Part shown: positions 1 to 8,011 of the stretch, piece after piece | How the letters are laid out: every line of letters starts with the position of its first letter | Numbering within the stretch: position 1 is the stretch's first letter | Assembly: GCA_033584155.1 (NCBI GenBank) | Contig: CP138355.1 | Span: 4,863,501 to 4,927,500 of the forward strand | From: Candidatus Electrothrix scaldis | Lineage (GTDB): Bacteria > Desulfobacterota > Desulfobulbia > Desulfobulbales > Desulfobulbaceae | Direction: 5' to 3' | DNA: 64,000 bases | Translations under genes and position numbers: made by a program | Notes under the pieces: generated by a model | Databases searched by the model: none | What the model was told of the DNA's origin: nothing | What the model saw: the letters and a program-made list of their open reading frames with translations, nothing else

Positions 1-704
1 GCAGCAGGGTCATAGATCAGACGCATTCCCTGCTCAGCAAGTCGATAGCCTAACTCCAAATCTTCGTGGGAGGCATAGGGAAAGGATTCATCGAACCAGC
101 CACTTTGCTCCAACAACGAGGTTTTCACCGACACATTACAGGTATAGAAAAAAATCGGGCCAGCCTCTTTTCCCGGGGTCAGAGCGGCATAGTTGAAAAA
201 ATAGGCTCTGCCTTCTGTTGCCAGCCACAGCATGAAGGGATTAGGTTGCAGAGCTTCAGGAAAAGAGACATATCCTAACAAGGCTTTTTCCTTTTCAGGA
301 TGCTGCTCATGAAAGGCAAGATGCCGCTCTATCAGAGTCTTGCTTGGTTCGATGTCATCGCCGGTGATAAACACCGCCTTGCCACGTATCATGGAGAGCC
401 CGATATTGCGGGCCCGGGCCGGACCACCGTTCTCCTTCAATAAGGCATAACTGAACATCAATCCTGTCTGAGCAGCAAACTGCTCCAACACCTCAGCTGT
501 CCGATCTGTCGAGCCGTCATCCACTACAATTATCTCGTACTTCTCCTTATCTGCGCTCTGTTGTTCAAGCCCTTGGAGGGTACGTTGCAAAGCAGCATAC
601 CTATTAAAGGTCGGGATGAGAATAGAGAGCTCCAGATCTTCAGAAAAACTAAAGGAATTACTTTGACCAATTATCCTGATGTCTTTTCGCCTGTCCCTTT
701 GCAT
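1..704 (-). CDS. Glycosyltransferase family 2 (C-terminus cut by window edge)
   Basis: The reading frame starts at the ATG at 704 (minus strand) and runs off the left edge, so only about 234 N-terminal residues are visible. A short polar leader is followed by a GT-A nucleotide-sugar domain: the opening strand LSILIPTFNRYAAL, then IIVVDDGSTD, then GPARARNIG, and an acidic metal-binding site in FITGDDIEPS where GDD replaces the usual DxD. A later HEDLELGYRL stretch matches the ED acceptor-side motif of GT2 enzymes. It lies 26 bases downstream of glf in the same direction, so it is probably the next gene of the glycan operon. Donor and acceptor cannot be told from sequence. The family call is secure; the missing C-terminus limits anything further. 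Confidence 0.88.
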   Translation of the reverse strand, partial: MQRDRRKDIRIIGQSNSFSFSEDLELSILIPTFNRYAALQRTLQGLEQQSADKEKYEIIVVDDGSTDRTAEVLEQFAAQTGLMFSYALLKENGGPARARNIGLSMIRGKAVFITGDDIEPSKTLIERHLAFHEQHPEKEKALLGYVSFPEALQPNPFMLWLATEGRAYFFNYAALTPGKEAGPIFFYTCNVSVKTSLLEQSGWFDESFPYASHEDLELGYRLAEQGMRLIYDPA

Positions 705-730
705 AGAAAAAACTACTATTCCGCGCTCAA

Positions 731-1867
731 TCAGTTGTTCCTTTGTATGAGATCCTTATACACAGTCAATGCCATTTCTATGGTCTGGTCCATATCATAA
801 TACTTATAATCGCCTAGTCTTCCACCTATAATAACATTTGTTTTTTTCTTCTCTTGCAGATAATGTGCAAGCATCTCAGTGTTACGCGAGTCCATGATAG
901 GATAGTATGGATTATCCTCTCCTTGCTTAATAGAGTATTCCTTGATAATCATAGTCTTATCTTTTGGATAAGCTCTTTCAGGATGCAAATGCCTGGGCTC
1001 GTGAATTCGAGTGTACGGGACAGCTTGTTCAGCGTAGTTCATGACAGATGTTCCCTGGTAATCTTCGACCTCTATGATCTCTTTGTCAAAATCCAAACTC
1101 AACCATTCAAGCCTTCCGTACTTATAATCAAAAAATTTATCAACTGGCCCACTATATATCACAGTTGTTGTTTCTGGAATCTGGTCTTTTATTGCAAAAT
1201 AATCTGTATTCAACTGGAGAGTAATACGATCATTTTGCAGCATGTTTTGAAAAATTTCCGTATATCCATTGAGCGGCACCCCTTGCCAACGATCAAAATA
1301 ATAACTCTCATTATAATTCGTTCTAAAGGGCAATCTGTTTAAGATAGATTCAGGCAGCTGTACAGGATACTTATGCCATTGTTTGAGAGTATACTCTTTG
1401 ATAAAAGCCTCATAGAGAGGTCTCCCTATCATAGAAATGGCTTTTTCTTCAAAATTCCTGGGCTGCTCTATAAGATCTTTTTCCCGTTCCCGGCGGAGGA
1501 ACTCTTCCACCTCATATGGCTTGAGATTTGTATTATAAAAGGAATTAATGGTTTCCAGATTAATAGGCATCTGGTACACCTTTCCTTTATAGGTCGTAAG
1601 CACCTGATGAAAATACCCATTAATCTCTGTAAATTTGGTTAAATAATCCCACACCTCTTTCTTTGAGGTATGAAATATATGGGTTCCATAGGTATGGTAA
1701 TGAATACCTGTCTGTTCATCATCTTCGGAAGAGCAATTTCCTCCGATATGCTTTCTGCTATCGATAACCAAGACCTTTTCCTGGAGGTCATTGGCAAGGC
1801 GCTCTGCGATTACCGCACCAAAAAAACCAGCGCCAACAACCAGGTATTTCACACCATTAAGATCCAT
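731..1867 (-). CDS. glf: UDP-galactopyranose mutase
   Basis: Converts UDP-galactopyranose to UDP-galactofuranose using reduced FAD, which supplies galactofuranose for surface glycans. The 378-residue length is normal for the family. The FAD-binding GAGFFG loop is at residues 12-17, followed by the family signatures HIGGNC (about 41-46) and YGTHIFHT (about 60-67). Conserved aromatic and arginine positions follow, such as PFRTNYNESYYFDRWQG and YTRIHEPRH. It overlaps the upstream glycosyltransferase by 11 bases, indicating translational coupling. Its presence predicts galactofuranose in the polysaccharide built by the neighbouring transferases. Which of them adds the residue is not visible. Confidence 0.96.
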   Translation of the reverse strand: MDLNGVKYLVVGAGFFGAVIAERLANDLQEKVLVIDSRKHIGGNCSSEDDEQTGIHYHTYGTHIFHTSKKEVWDYLTKFTEINGYFHQVLTTYKGKVYQMPINLETINSFYNTNLKPYEVEEFLRREREKDLIEQPRNFEEKAISMIGRPLYEAFIKEYTLKQWHKYPVQLPESILNRLPFRTNYNESYYFDRWQGVPLNGYTEIFQNMLQNDRITLQLNTDYFAIKDQIPETTTVIYSGPVDKFFDYKYGRLEWLSLDFDKEIIEVEDYQGTSVMNYAEQAVPYTRIHEPRHLHPERAYPKDKTMIIKEYSIKQGEDNPYYPIMDSRNTEMLAHYLQEKKKTNVIIGGRLGDYKYYDMDQTIEMALTVYKDLIQRNN

Positions 1868-2831
1868 AAGACTCGTTTGCTCCTTTCAAACCAAAAAAAT
1901 CCTCCCAGCGATATCGTATTGCAGCCCGCACCCATCCCGCAACATAAGCCATATAGATACGACTGGCAACAGCTCTGTCATACGAAGAAAACAGACCGGT
2001 ACTCAGAAAAAAATTCTTTGTTAACCTTGCCCCCTGACTCTGCTCGGGCTGTTCAACTCTATTTTGAGACGGGACATCATGGAGGGTTTTGGCCATTATA
2101 AAATCCGTAATTCCTCCCCAATAATAGCGCCGGTAAAAATACCCTGGTTCGACCCGAAAGGCAGCAACATGGTGATTCACCCGTACTTCAGGATGGTAGT
2201 AAAAACTTCCTCCAGCAGCTTGGATACGATGATGCAGCTGCACCTCTTCGCCAGAGAGGAGAAGGTTCTTTTTTCGCCCTAACCTGGTATCAAACCCGCC
2301 AAACTTTTCCAACGTGTCCCTCTTAAGAATACAGTTACACCCCACTAACCACTCTCTTTGAGGATCAAGCAATCGGGCCTCTGTTCCCCAATCAACCCAC
2401 CCCAGCGCGTTAAAATACTCTCTGGTCAACCATGCGGGCGGCTCTTTTTCCCAAACCAGATTGACCGGACCACCTACCCAATCGGGCTCTGGTTCGGATG
2501 CCTGAAAACTAACAAGAATTTTCTCTAACCAATCAGGGACAGCAGTCGCATCATCATCAATAAAAGCTATATACCTCCCCTGCCCGTTCTGCCAGCCGGT
2601 ATTCCGGGCCTGAGAAAGTCCAGGAATCGCTTCAAAAATATAACGAAAGTTTGCAAAGGAAAGGTACTCTTCGCAGACAGCCTTTGTTCCATCGGTGGAT
2701 GCATTATCAACAACAAGCACCTCATACTTTTCCTGTGAGAGCGTTTGCTGATACAGGCTCTTCAGGCAAGATCTCAGAAATCGCTCCCTATTATGCGTAC
2801 AGACAATGACGCTGATAATCGGAGGTAGCAT
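1857..2831 (-). CDS. Glycosyltransferase family 2
   Basis: GT-A inverting glycosyltransferase of about 324 residues. The nucleotide-binding domain opens with ISVIVCTHNRERFL, then VLVVDNASTDGT, then the DDD metal site in YIAFIDDDATAVPDWL. A GGFDTRLG motif and SGEEVQLHHR (the ED acceptor motif) follow, and the C-terminal part has aromatic helices typical of GT2 rhamnosyl- or galactosyl-type enzymes. A TTG at 2858 is possible as start, but the ATG at 2831 lies directly before the conserved domain and leaves a 7-base gap to the preceding gene, so it was chosen; no clear ribosome binding site supports either. It overlaps glf by 11 bases. Specificity is unknown; being next to glf makes a galactofuranosyltransferase role possible but unproven. 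Confidence 0.88.
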   Translation of the reverse strand: MLPPIISVIVCTHNRERFLRSCLKSLYQQTLSQEKYEVLVVDNASTDGTKAVCEEYLSFANFRYIFEAIPGLSQARNTGWQNGQGRYIAFIDDDATAVPDWLEKILVSFQASEPEPDWVGGPVNLVWEKEPPAWLTREYFNALGWVDWGTEARLLDPQREWLVGCNCILKRDTLEKFGGFDTRLGRKKNLLLSGEEVQLHHRIQAAGGSFYYHPEVRVNHHVAAFRVEPGYFYRRYYWGGITDFIMAKTLHDVPSQNRVEQPEQSQGARLTKNFFLSTGLFSSYDRAVASRIYMAYVAGWVRAAIRYRWEDFFGLKGANESYGS

Positions 2832-2838
2832 GCTGGAA

Positions 2839-3867
2839 TCAATTTGTTGTCCGAACAAACTGTCGTTTCACAACAGAGGCCAGAAGAGTAAACAGATTAG
2901 AGGTAGACTTTTCGTCCTGTTTTCGGAGACTACTTGTTGCATATTTGCCCAGAAGAGTAAAACCGAGAAAAGAAGAATTCATGCAAACCCGGAACCAAAT
3001 CAGAGCAACAGTTTGTGCAAGAGCAGTGTGATCATAGCATTCTTTCTGTTGATTTGCTGATATTAACCTTTTCAGCCATTGTTCAGCTTGCTCCACTTCT
3101 TCCATATCCCGCAGCTGACAGCTTCGGCCTCTTCCTATATTGCGGTGCAATCGCAACTCTGCCTTTGACGGCAAAATACCCAGATTATGCAAAAGAGGGA
3201 GAGCCACTCTGGCACCCTGTTTATCCATAGCATCCCAGTCAGACCCTGTCATACTGCTTGCATGAATACGATAGCGCAGGAGAACTTCATCCAGATTCAC
3301 GGTAGGGAAAAAATCGATTACCCGTGCCCATAGCTCATAATCCTCAGTGGGATAATATTCGCCATCATACCAAAGATCATGTTGAAGAAACATATCCTTC
3401 CGCATCATGACCGAGGGATGGCAAAACGGGCAGTCAAAAAGACTATAAGCCCTGATGGCAGCAGAAGATGCAGGATACACATCCCGACGTGGACGTTCCT
3501 TCCCAAAAATCTCAATCGCTGTTCCACACATCCCAACTTCGGGATGTGCTTCCATATAAGCAAATTGTTGCTGTAAACGCCTGGGAAGGGCAATATCATC
3601 AGCATCCATCCGGGCGATATATCTGCCCTTGGCCTCTTTCATGCCACGATTCAAGGCACCGGATAATTTCAGCCGCTCGGGGTTTTTGAGGAGACGAATA
3701 CGGGGGTCCGCAAAACTGCGGATTATATCGACCGAACTGTCTGTTGAACCATCGTCAACAATAAGCAGCTCAAAATCAGTGTATGTCTGGGCCAAAAGGC
3801 TCTGAAGAGTTTCCCGTAAATAGCGCTCACCATTATACACAGGAAGAAGAAGGGTAATATTAACCAT
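2839..3867 (-). CDS. Glycosyltransferase family 2
   Basis: Typical GT2 enzyme of 342 residues with the N-terminal pattern ITLLLPVYNGERYLRETL, then LLIVDDGSTDSS, then the metal-binding DADD in ARMDADDIALPRRL. The acceptor-side motif reads PTEDYELWAR, a common arrangement in O-antigen GT2 enzymes. An in-frame start lies 7 codons further upstream, but the ATG at 3867 follows a G-rich ribosome binding site (GAGGTGGGGTGGA) and opens directly on the first beta strand, so it was preferred. The C-terminal third is a helical region without a recognisable motif. It is co-directional with its neighbours in the glycan cluster. Sugar specificity is not predictable. Confidence 0.9.
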   Translation of the reverse strand: MVNITLLLPVYNGERYLRETLQSLLAQTYTDFELLIVDDGSTDSSVDIIRSFADPRIRLLKNPERLKLSGALNRGMKEAKGRYIARMDADDIALPRRLQQQFAYMEAHPEVGMCGTAIEIFGKERPRRDVYPASSAAIRAYSLFDCPFCHPSVMMRKDMFLQHDLWYDGEYYPTEDYELWARVIDFFPTVNLDEVLLRYRIHASSMTGSDWDAMDKQGARVALPLLHNLGILPSKAELRLHRNIGRGRSCQLRDMEEVEQAEQWLKRLISANQQKECYDHTALAQTVALIWFRVCMNSSFLGFTLLGKYATSSLRKQDEKSTSNLFTLLASVVKRQFVRTTN

Positions 3868-3939
3868 TCCACCCCACCTCAAGTCCAAGACATCGTTGAC
3901 TCTGTTTTTCCATCACTATGAAAAATACGCCTCTTGAAC

Positions 3940-4770
3940 TCACGAAAACCGCCTGCGTAAATTTGACAGAAAATACTTTATAGGGGTTGACAAGGCCTCG
4001 AAGATAGCATTGCTTAAGGCTTCCAGGGTTCCCTTATAGGTCACCAGTTCATGGGTAAAGATTCGCCCGGGATGCATAAGAAAAACCCGGTAATCAAGCG
4101 TAGCATTCAACCTGGCTTCCAGCCGTTCAAAGTTGGCGTGTCGTCCATGAATAATCTTCACTCGACTTCCTTTTCCTGCAAAATTAGGCCCTATATTACG
4201 AAAATTATATTCTTGAGGGAGAACCAGGAAACGAGCCGTTGAGTGATATAAGGCTGCTCGGAAAGAATGCTGGTCATGATGGGGCTTATTTGGTGAAGCC
4301 AGTTGTTTCTTGTACTCATTTGACCAATTTTTCAGCACCTCTAAGGCTCTAGGAGTCTTTTTAAAGGCAATAACACCGGTATTCGGTTCAGGAAAACATT
4401 CTGGAATATCTGGGAGATAATACTGCACCCTATAGGGAGGATGAGCAGCAGCGATATCATAATTATCAAGCACTTCGAAGAGTTCATCAATTCGCGCACA
4501 GAGATAGGTATCCGTATCAAGGAATAAGGTCCTCTCATAAGGACTCTCAATCAAAGGATACATCTTATCCAAGCAGGAATGAGTTACTTGGGTCATATGG
4601 AAGACCGAGTCAACTCCATCTGGAGGGTGGGCAACTAACTCCTGAAGATCTGTAAACAAAGTGATAGGGATTTCCGGCATCTGTTTTTTAACGGATCGAA
4701 CGGAAATCAACGCCTCAGCAACAAATTTCTCTCCAGTCGCTACATAGACAACCCCACGTGATTTTGTCAT
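3940..4770 (-). CDS. GT8-like / nucleotide-diphospho-sugar transferase
   Basis: A 276-residue protein with a GT-A fold. The opening VVYVATGEKFVAEALISVRS is followed by PITLFTDL and the DxD metal site in TLFLDTDTYLCARIDELF, the pattern of GT8 and related nucleotide-diphospho-sugar transferases. FPEPNTGVIAFKK and HDQHSFRAALY match the acceptor-side NTGV and DQ motifs of the same fold. The start at 4770 follows GAGGGAATA at good spacing; a further upstream ATG at 4785 overlaps the preceding gene and lacks a binding site. It lies in the run of glycan genes directly after a sulfotransferase-like gene. The family assignment is by motif only and the donor is unknown. Confidence 0.75.
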   Translation of the reverse strand: MTKSRGVVYVATGEKFVAEALISVRSVKKQMPEIPITLFTDLQELVAHPPDGVDSVFHMTQVTHSCLDKMYPLIESPYERTLFLDTDTYLCARIDELFEVLDNYDIAAAHPPYRVQYYLPDIPECFPEPNTGVIAFKKTPRALEVLKNWSNEYKKQLASPNKPHHDQHSFRAALYHSTARFLVLPQEYNFRNIGPNFAGKGSRVKIIHGRHANFERLEARLNATLDYRVFLMHPGRIFTHELVTYKGTLEALSNAIFEALSTPIKYFLSNLRRRFS

Positions 4771-4777
4771 TATTCCC

Positions 4778-5632
4778 TCATCCATCCATGCAAGTTACAG
4801 TACGAAGGATATCACGAAGGTCCTTGCTGTCTATAAGCGAGATAACCTCCCGCTCCATTTCCGAAATATTTTCCGGCACGCTGACCTTCTTCTTTGTTTC
4901 AAGAGATTGATTCACTTTTACCCTGGTCGCACGAGCAAAGAGAAAACGGGTAAGCCAAACAGGACGACGCATATCCAGCTCTAAATCAGAGAAACAGGTT
5001 TTAAGCCCCGAAAAACTCTTCAGCCCTGTAAGAGTAGTTTCTGCAATTCGTGCGCCAGCAGCTTTAAATAAAGCACCATAAACAGCCGCCCTCCGCTCAA
5101 TTTCCAGGCAATACCAATAGCAAAGTTGGTAATCATGGAGTTTCCCCCATTGAGGAAGAGAGAGCACACCGGGATCGTCTGGAGAAAGATAAAAAGCAAG
5201 GCCCTTATCGCTTCGTCCAGGAATGGTCCCCATAGCAAACATACTCTGAGCAACATCCCTTGCCGGTCGTCGATGGAGAATAAGATCAGGTGTAATTTTT
5301 AGCTCCAATAAAACATCCAAGAAGCCCTTACAAACCAGATGGCTAGTTTCAATATATGTATCAGTAGGAGTCTGAAGAATCGTAGGAATTTTTTCCCTCA
5401 GCCAAAAATCCATAGCAAGCTGTGGGTCCCTCTGAACGTCTCTGAGTACTTTGACAAACTCAGGAGCTGGTTCATGAACTGAGTACACATTGCGTGCATA
5501 ACCAAAGATTGAGGCAAGATAGGCCGTACCGCTTCGCCCTGTGGTTACGGCAAATATCAATCTTTTCCTGCGCAGTTGATCAAGTTGACCTGTGGAGGAC
5601 AAAATTTCAGGCATAGTACAAGGTATTTTCAA
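4778..5632 (-). CDS. Sulfotransferase-family protein
   Basis: A 284-residue protein beginning with a PAPS-type phosphate-binding strand and loop: RLIFAVTTGRSGTAYLASIF, where TGRSGTAYL corresponds to the 5'-phosphosulfate-binding loop. A second signature, LILHRRPARDVAQSMFAMG, fits the 3'-phosphate-binding Arg/Ser region (typically R-P-x-D-x-x-x-S). These two elements in this order define the sulfotransferase superfamily, which moves sulfate from PAPS to a hydroxyl or amine. The acceptor is inferred to be the glycan made by the surrounding transferases. A metabolite acceptor or loss of activity cannot be excluded. It is one of four such genes in the cluster. Confidence 0.75.
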   Translation of the reverse strand: MKIPCTMPEILSSTGQLDQLRRKRLIFAVTTGRSGTAYLASIFGYARNVYSVHEPAPEFVKVLRDVQRDPQLAMDFWLREKIPTILQTPTDTYIETSHLVCKGFLDVLLELKITPDLILHRRPARDVAQSMFAMGTIPGRSDKGLAFYLSPDDPGVLSLPQWGKLHDYQLCYWYCLEIERRAAVYGALFKAAGARIAETTLTGLKSFSGLKTCFSDLELDMRRPVWLTRFLFARATRVKVNQSLETKKKVSVPENISEMEREVISLIDSKDLRDILRTVTCMDG

Positions 5633-5635
5633 AAA

Positions 5636-6823
5636 TTAAGCCTGTCTAAACCATCCCTGAATGGTTTGGAAAAGATATTTTCCAACGGGAAGAGGCGCCA
5701 AGTATTGATCAAAAGCAGCCTGATTATGCTGGCGGATTGCAGCCCATTGTTCCTCATCAACCTGATTAAGTACCGTCTCCAAATCTTCCCATTCATCTTG
5801 CGTATAAAACACCTTAAAAACATCCATTGGAAAATAAGGCTCAAAAATCGGTTTATCCATAAGAAGAGGACCACCACTGAAAAGTGACAAGAAGGTGATG
5901 GCTCGCCATCCCCAATGCTTCCCGGTCGGAAAGACAGCAAGACGTGATGATGTTATCATCTCTTCATATGATTCAGGAAAGCAGACATTCTCATGAATAA
6001 TTTTATCGATCTCATCATGTTCATCTTCTGGGATGTCGTGCCTCCACCACGCCTGATCATGGTTCTCCTCAGAAGAAGAGAGACCATAGAATACCTTTCT
6101 GTCCTTCAGGGCTGCTAACGCTTTGATCAGCAAAGCCCTATGCCAAGGCCAAGCCCAGAGGGATTCCCGAACAACTATATCGTATTTCAGGGTATTCTTT
6201 CGATAGCCAAAAATCTGTTGATAACGCAATTTGAACAAGCGATATTCTGGGTCAAAAAAATTCCCAAAGAGCCCTGGAATCTTTTTTTGCAGAAAACGAG
6301 CAAATAATAAGGAGGTTATCGCAACCTGTTTCTCTTTATCAAAACGACGAGCAGGAAGGTCCATGACCGGAGGACAGGGAATAAAACGAGTCAATTTATA
6401 AAAATGTTTTCCAAACTTTTTTTCAATCCTTTGAAAATTTCGTTGATACCCGCCTAGATCATAACGTTGCTGCCAAGGGTACGGAGTGAGAAATTGACGC
6501 TTCTCAAAAAGCTCTGAATTATATGCCGTGCAGAAGTACAAATCCACCTCTGCAATGGCGGAAGACATAAAGAAAAAGCTTTCTGATATATCGAGGATCA
6601 CCTTGCATTGCTGACCATTTTGGTATGCAACAAAAAAAGATTGGGCAGAGCTAAGTGCTTCAATGGCTTGCTGAGAGAGAATCTTTCTGTCAAACCGAGC
6701 AGGCGGGATACGAACAAAATCTATTTCACCGGCCCGGGCCAACTCAAGCAGAGCAAATTTCACATAAAGCGTATGCTTATCTTCTTTATCCAGCCACTCA
6801 ATACGCAAGCGTTCCTGTTCCAT
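5636..6823 (-). CDS. Uncharacterised protein, possible GT-B (exostosin-like) glycosyltransferase
   Basis: A 395-residue soluble protein that I do not recognise with confidence. The C-terminal third contains SRLAVFPTGKHWGWRAITFL and then GGPLLMDKPIFEP, which resembles the donor-binding segment of GT-B enzymes (serine/Pro-Gly-Arg, then a Gly-Pro-Leu strand) and of exostosin-like proteins. The N-terminal half has hydrophobic strands with VDLYFCTAYN and PYPWQQRYDLGGY but no catalytic signature. A good ribosome binding site (AAGGAT) precedes the ATG at 6823. It stands 3 bases from the following sulfotransferase gene and is certainly part of the glycan operon. A glycan-assembly function is inferred mainly from context. 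Confidence 0.6.
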   Translation of the reverse strand: MEQERLRIEWLDKEDKHTLYVKFALLELARAGEIDFVRIPPARFDRKILSQQAIEALSSAQSFFVAYQNGQQCKVILDISESFFFMSSAIAEVDLYFCTAYNSELFEKRQFLTPYPWQQRYDLGGYQRNFQRIEKKFGKHFYKLTRFIPCPPVMDLPARRFDKEKQVAITSLLFARFLQKKIPGLFGNFFDPEYRLFKLRYQQIFGYRKNTLKYDIVVRESLWAWPWHRALLIKALAALKDRKVFYGLSSSEENHDQAWWRHDIPEDEHDEIDKIIHENVCFPESYEEMITSSRLAVFPTGKHWGWRAITFLSLFSGGPLLMDKPIFEPYFPMDVFKVFYTQDEWEDLETVLNQVDEEQWAAIRQHNQAAFDQYLAPLPVGKYLFQTIQGWFRQA

Positions 6824-6826
6824 TTT

Positions 6827-8011
6827 TTATCCTTTTCCGGTGCTACTCCAAAGCGGATCGTCAAGCAATGCAGTAAAAATTTCTCTATGCCGTTCAATCC
6901 AATGTGTTCTTTCCAAAAAATGAGCAGCTCGCTGCCGAGCAGCGACACTATACTCTGGAAGCTGAGAAGCTATCTGTAGCACTGCATCGGCAAGTGCATC
7001 AACGTTCGGTGGATGATCTTTTTCCCAGTCTAAGGGACCACTGACACCTCTTCCGGCAGACTCTCCAACGAGCTCAGGCACTCCTCCGGTTGCGGAATAG
7101 ACGACCGGCAAACCACAGGCTAGAGCCTCAACCACCAACCTTGGACAGGGGTCATTATACTTGGTATGCAGCAGAATGGAACAGCTGTTTAATAAAGCAG
7201 GTGCCTCTTCCTGCGTATAGGGGCCGGTAATCTGCACATGCTCAGCTATTCCCAACTGAGATGCATATGCCTTGACCTCCTTCAGGGCTTGCTCCTTGTC
7301 CGCACACCAGCAGAAGCGTCCAGCTATTTTTAGAGATACCTGTTGATTATGCAAACGAACCTTTCGCAAAGCTTCCAGGGCTGTGTTCACCCGATACCGG
7401 CTCCAATGACTTCCAGAGAGCAGGAGGACAATACCCTTCCTCCCTAGAGTTCTTTCAGAACTCGGAGAAAACGCATCCGTATCCACCGGGTTATAGAGAA
7501 TTTCCGAGGGAAGTCCGGAACGTTCACCGAGAAAACGCTCTGCTGAGAGACGACAAAAATCACTCTGATAAAAGACGTAATCAGCTATGCTATGCAGGTA
7601 GGCCATAGAACGATTTGCTCGCTGCCAGCCTTTTCCAAACCAACCAGGATAGGCGACGCCGTTTTGATTAACCACAATCTTTGCACCAGCCTGCCGTGCC
7701 ATTTTTGCTAAACGAATAGGAAAATAAGGAAGCGCGCTGGAAACAAGATAGAGGATATTCGGCTGGCTCGTACAATGCGGAAATTCACTATTCAGGTCCT
7801 GGAGTTTTACGAGTCCTCCAAAGACATGCTCATCTGGCCCTGGGACACGGTCAAATCCATAGTTCACCCGGATACCGGCCTGATGAGAGGAAGCACTCCG
7901 TTGCCCCTGAGAATTCCAGACCTTGTGTAGGCGAGGATATGAGCTGAGCCAGATATAGCAGAGATTAATATAATCAAGTGGCTTCAATCTATCATCCTCT
8001 TCTCTCATCAT
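6827..8011 (-). CDS. Glycosyltransferase family 4 (GT-B)
   Basis: A retaining GT4-type enzyme of 394 residues. The C-terminal donor domain shows GIVLLLSGSHWSRYR, then ITGPYTQEEAPALLNSC, and the diagnostic EX7E motif in PRLVVEALACGLPVVYSATG followed by GGVPELVG. The N-terminal acceptor domain carries NQNGVAYPGWFGKGW. The ATG at 8011 was chosen because it has a GGAG site six bases upstream and overlaps the stop codon of the preceding gene (ATGA). A TTG four codons earlier is the alternative. It works inside the cell on a lipid-linked or nascent glycan acceptor. The sugar is not known. Confidence 0.9.
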   Translation of the reverse strand: MMREEDDRLKPLDYINLCYIWLSSYPRLHKVWNSQGQRSASSHQAGIRVNYGFDRVPGPDEHVFGGLVKLQDLNSEFPHCTSQPNILYLVSSALPYFPIRLAKMARQAGAKIVVNQNGVAYPGWFGKGWQRANRSMAYLHSIADYVFYQSDFCRLSAERFLGERSGLPSEILYNPVDTDAFSPSSERTLGRKGIVLLLSGSHWSRYRVNTALEALRKVRLHNQQVSLKIAGRFCWCADKEQALKEVKAYASQLGIAEHVQITGPYTQEEAPALLNSCSILLHTKYNDPCPRLVVEALACGLPVVYSATGGVPELVGESAGRGVSGPLDWEKDHPPNVDALADAVLQIASQLPEYSVAARQRAAHFLERTHWIERHREIFTALLDDPLWSSTGKG

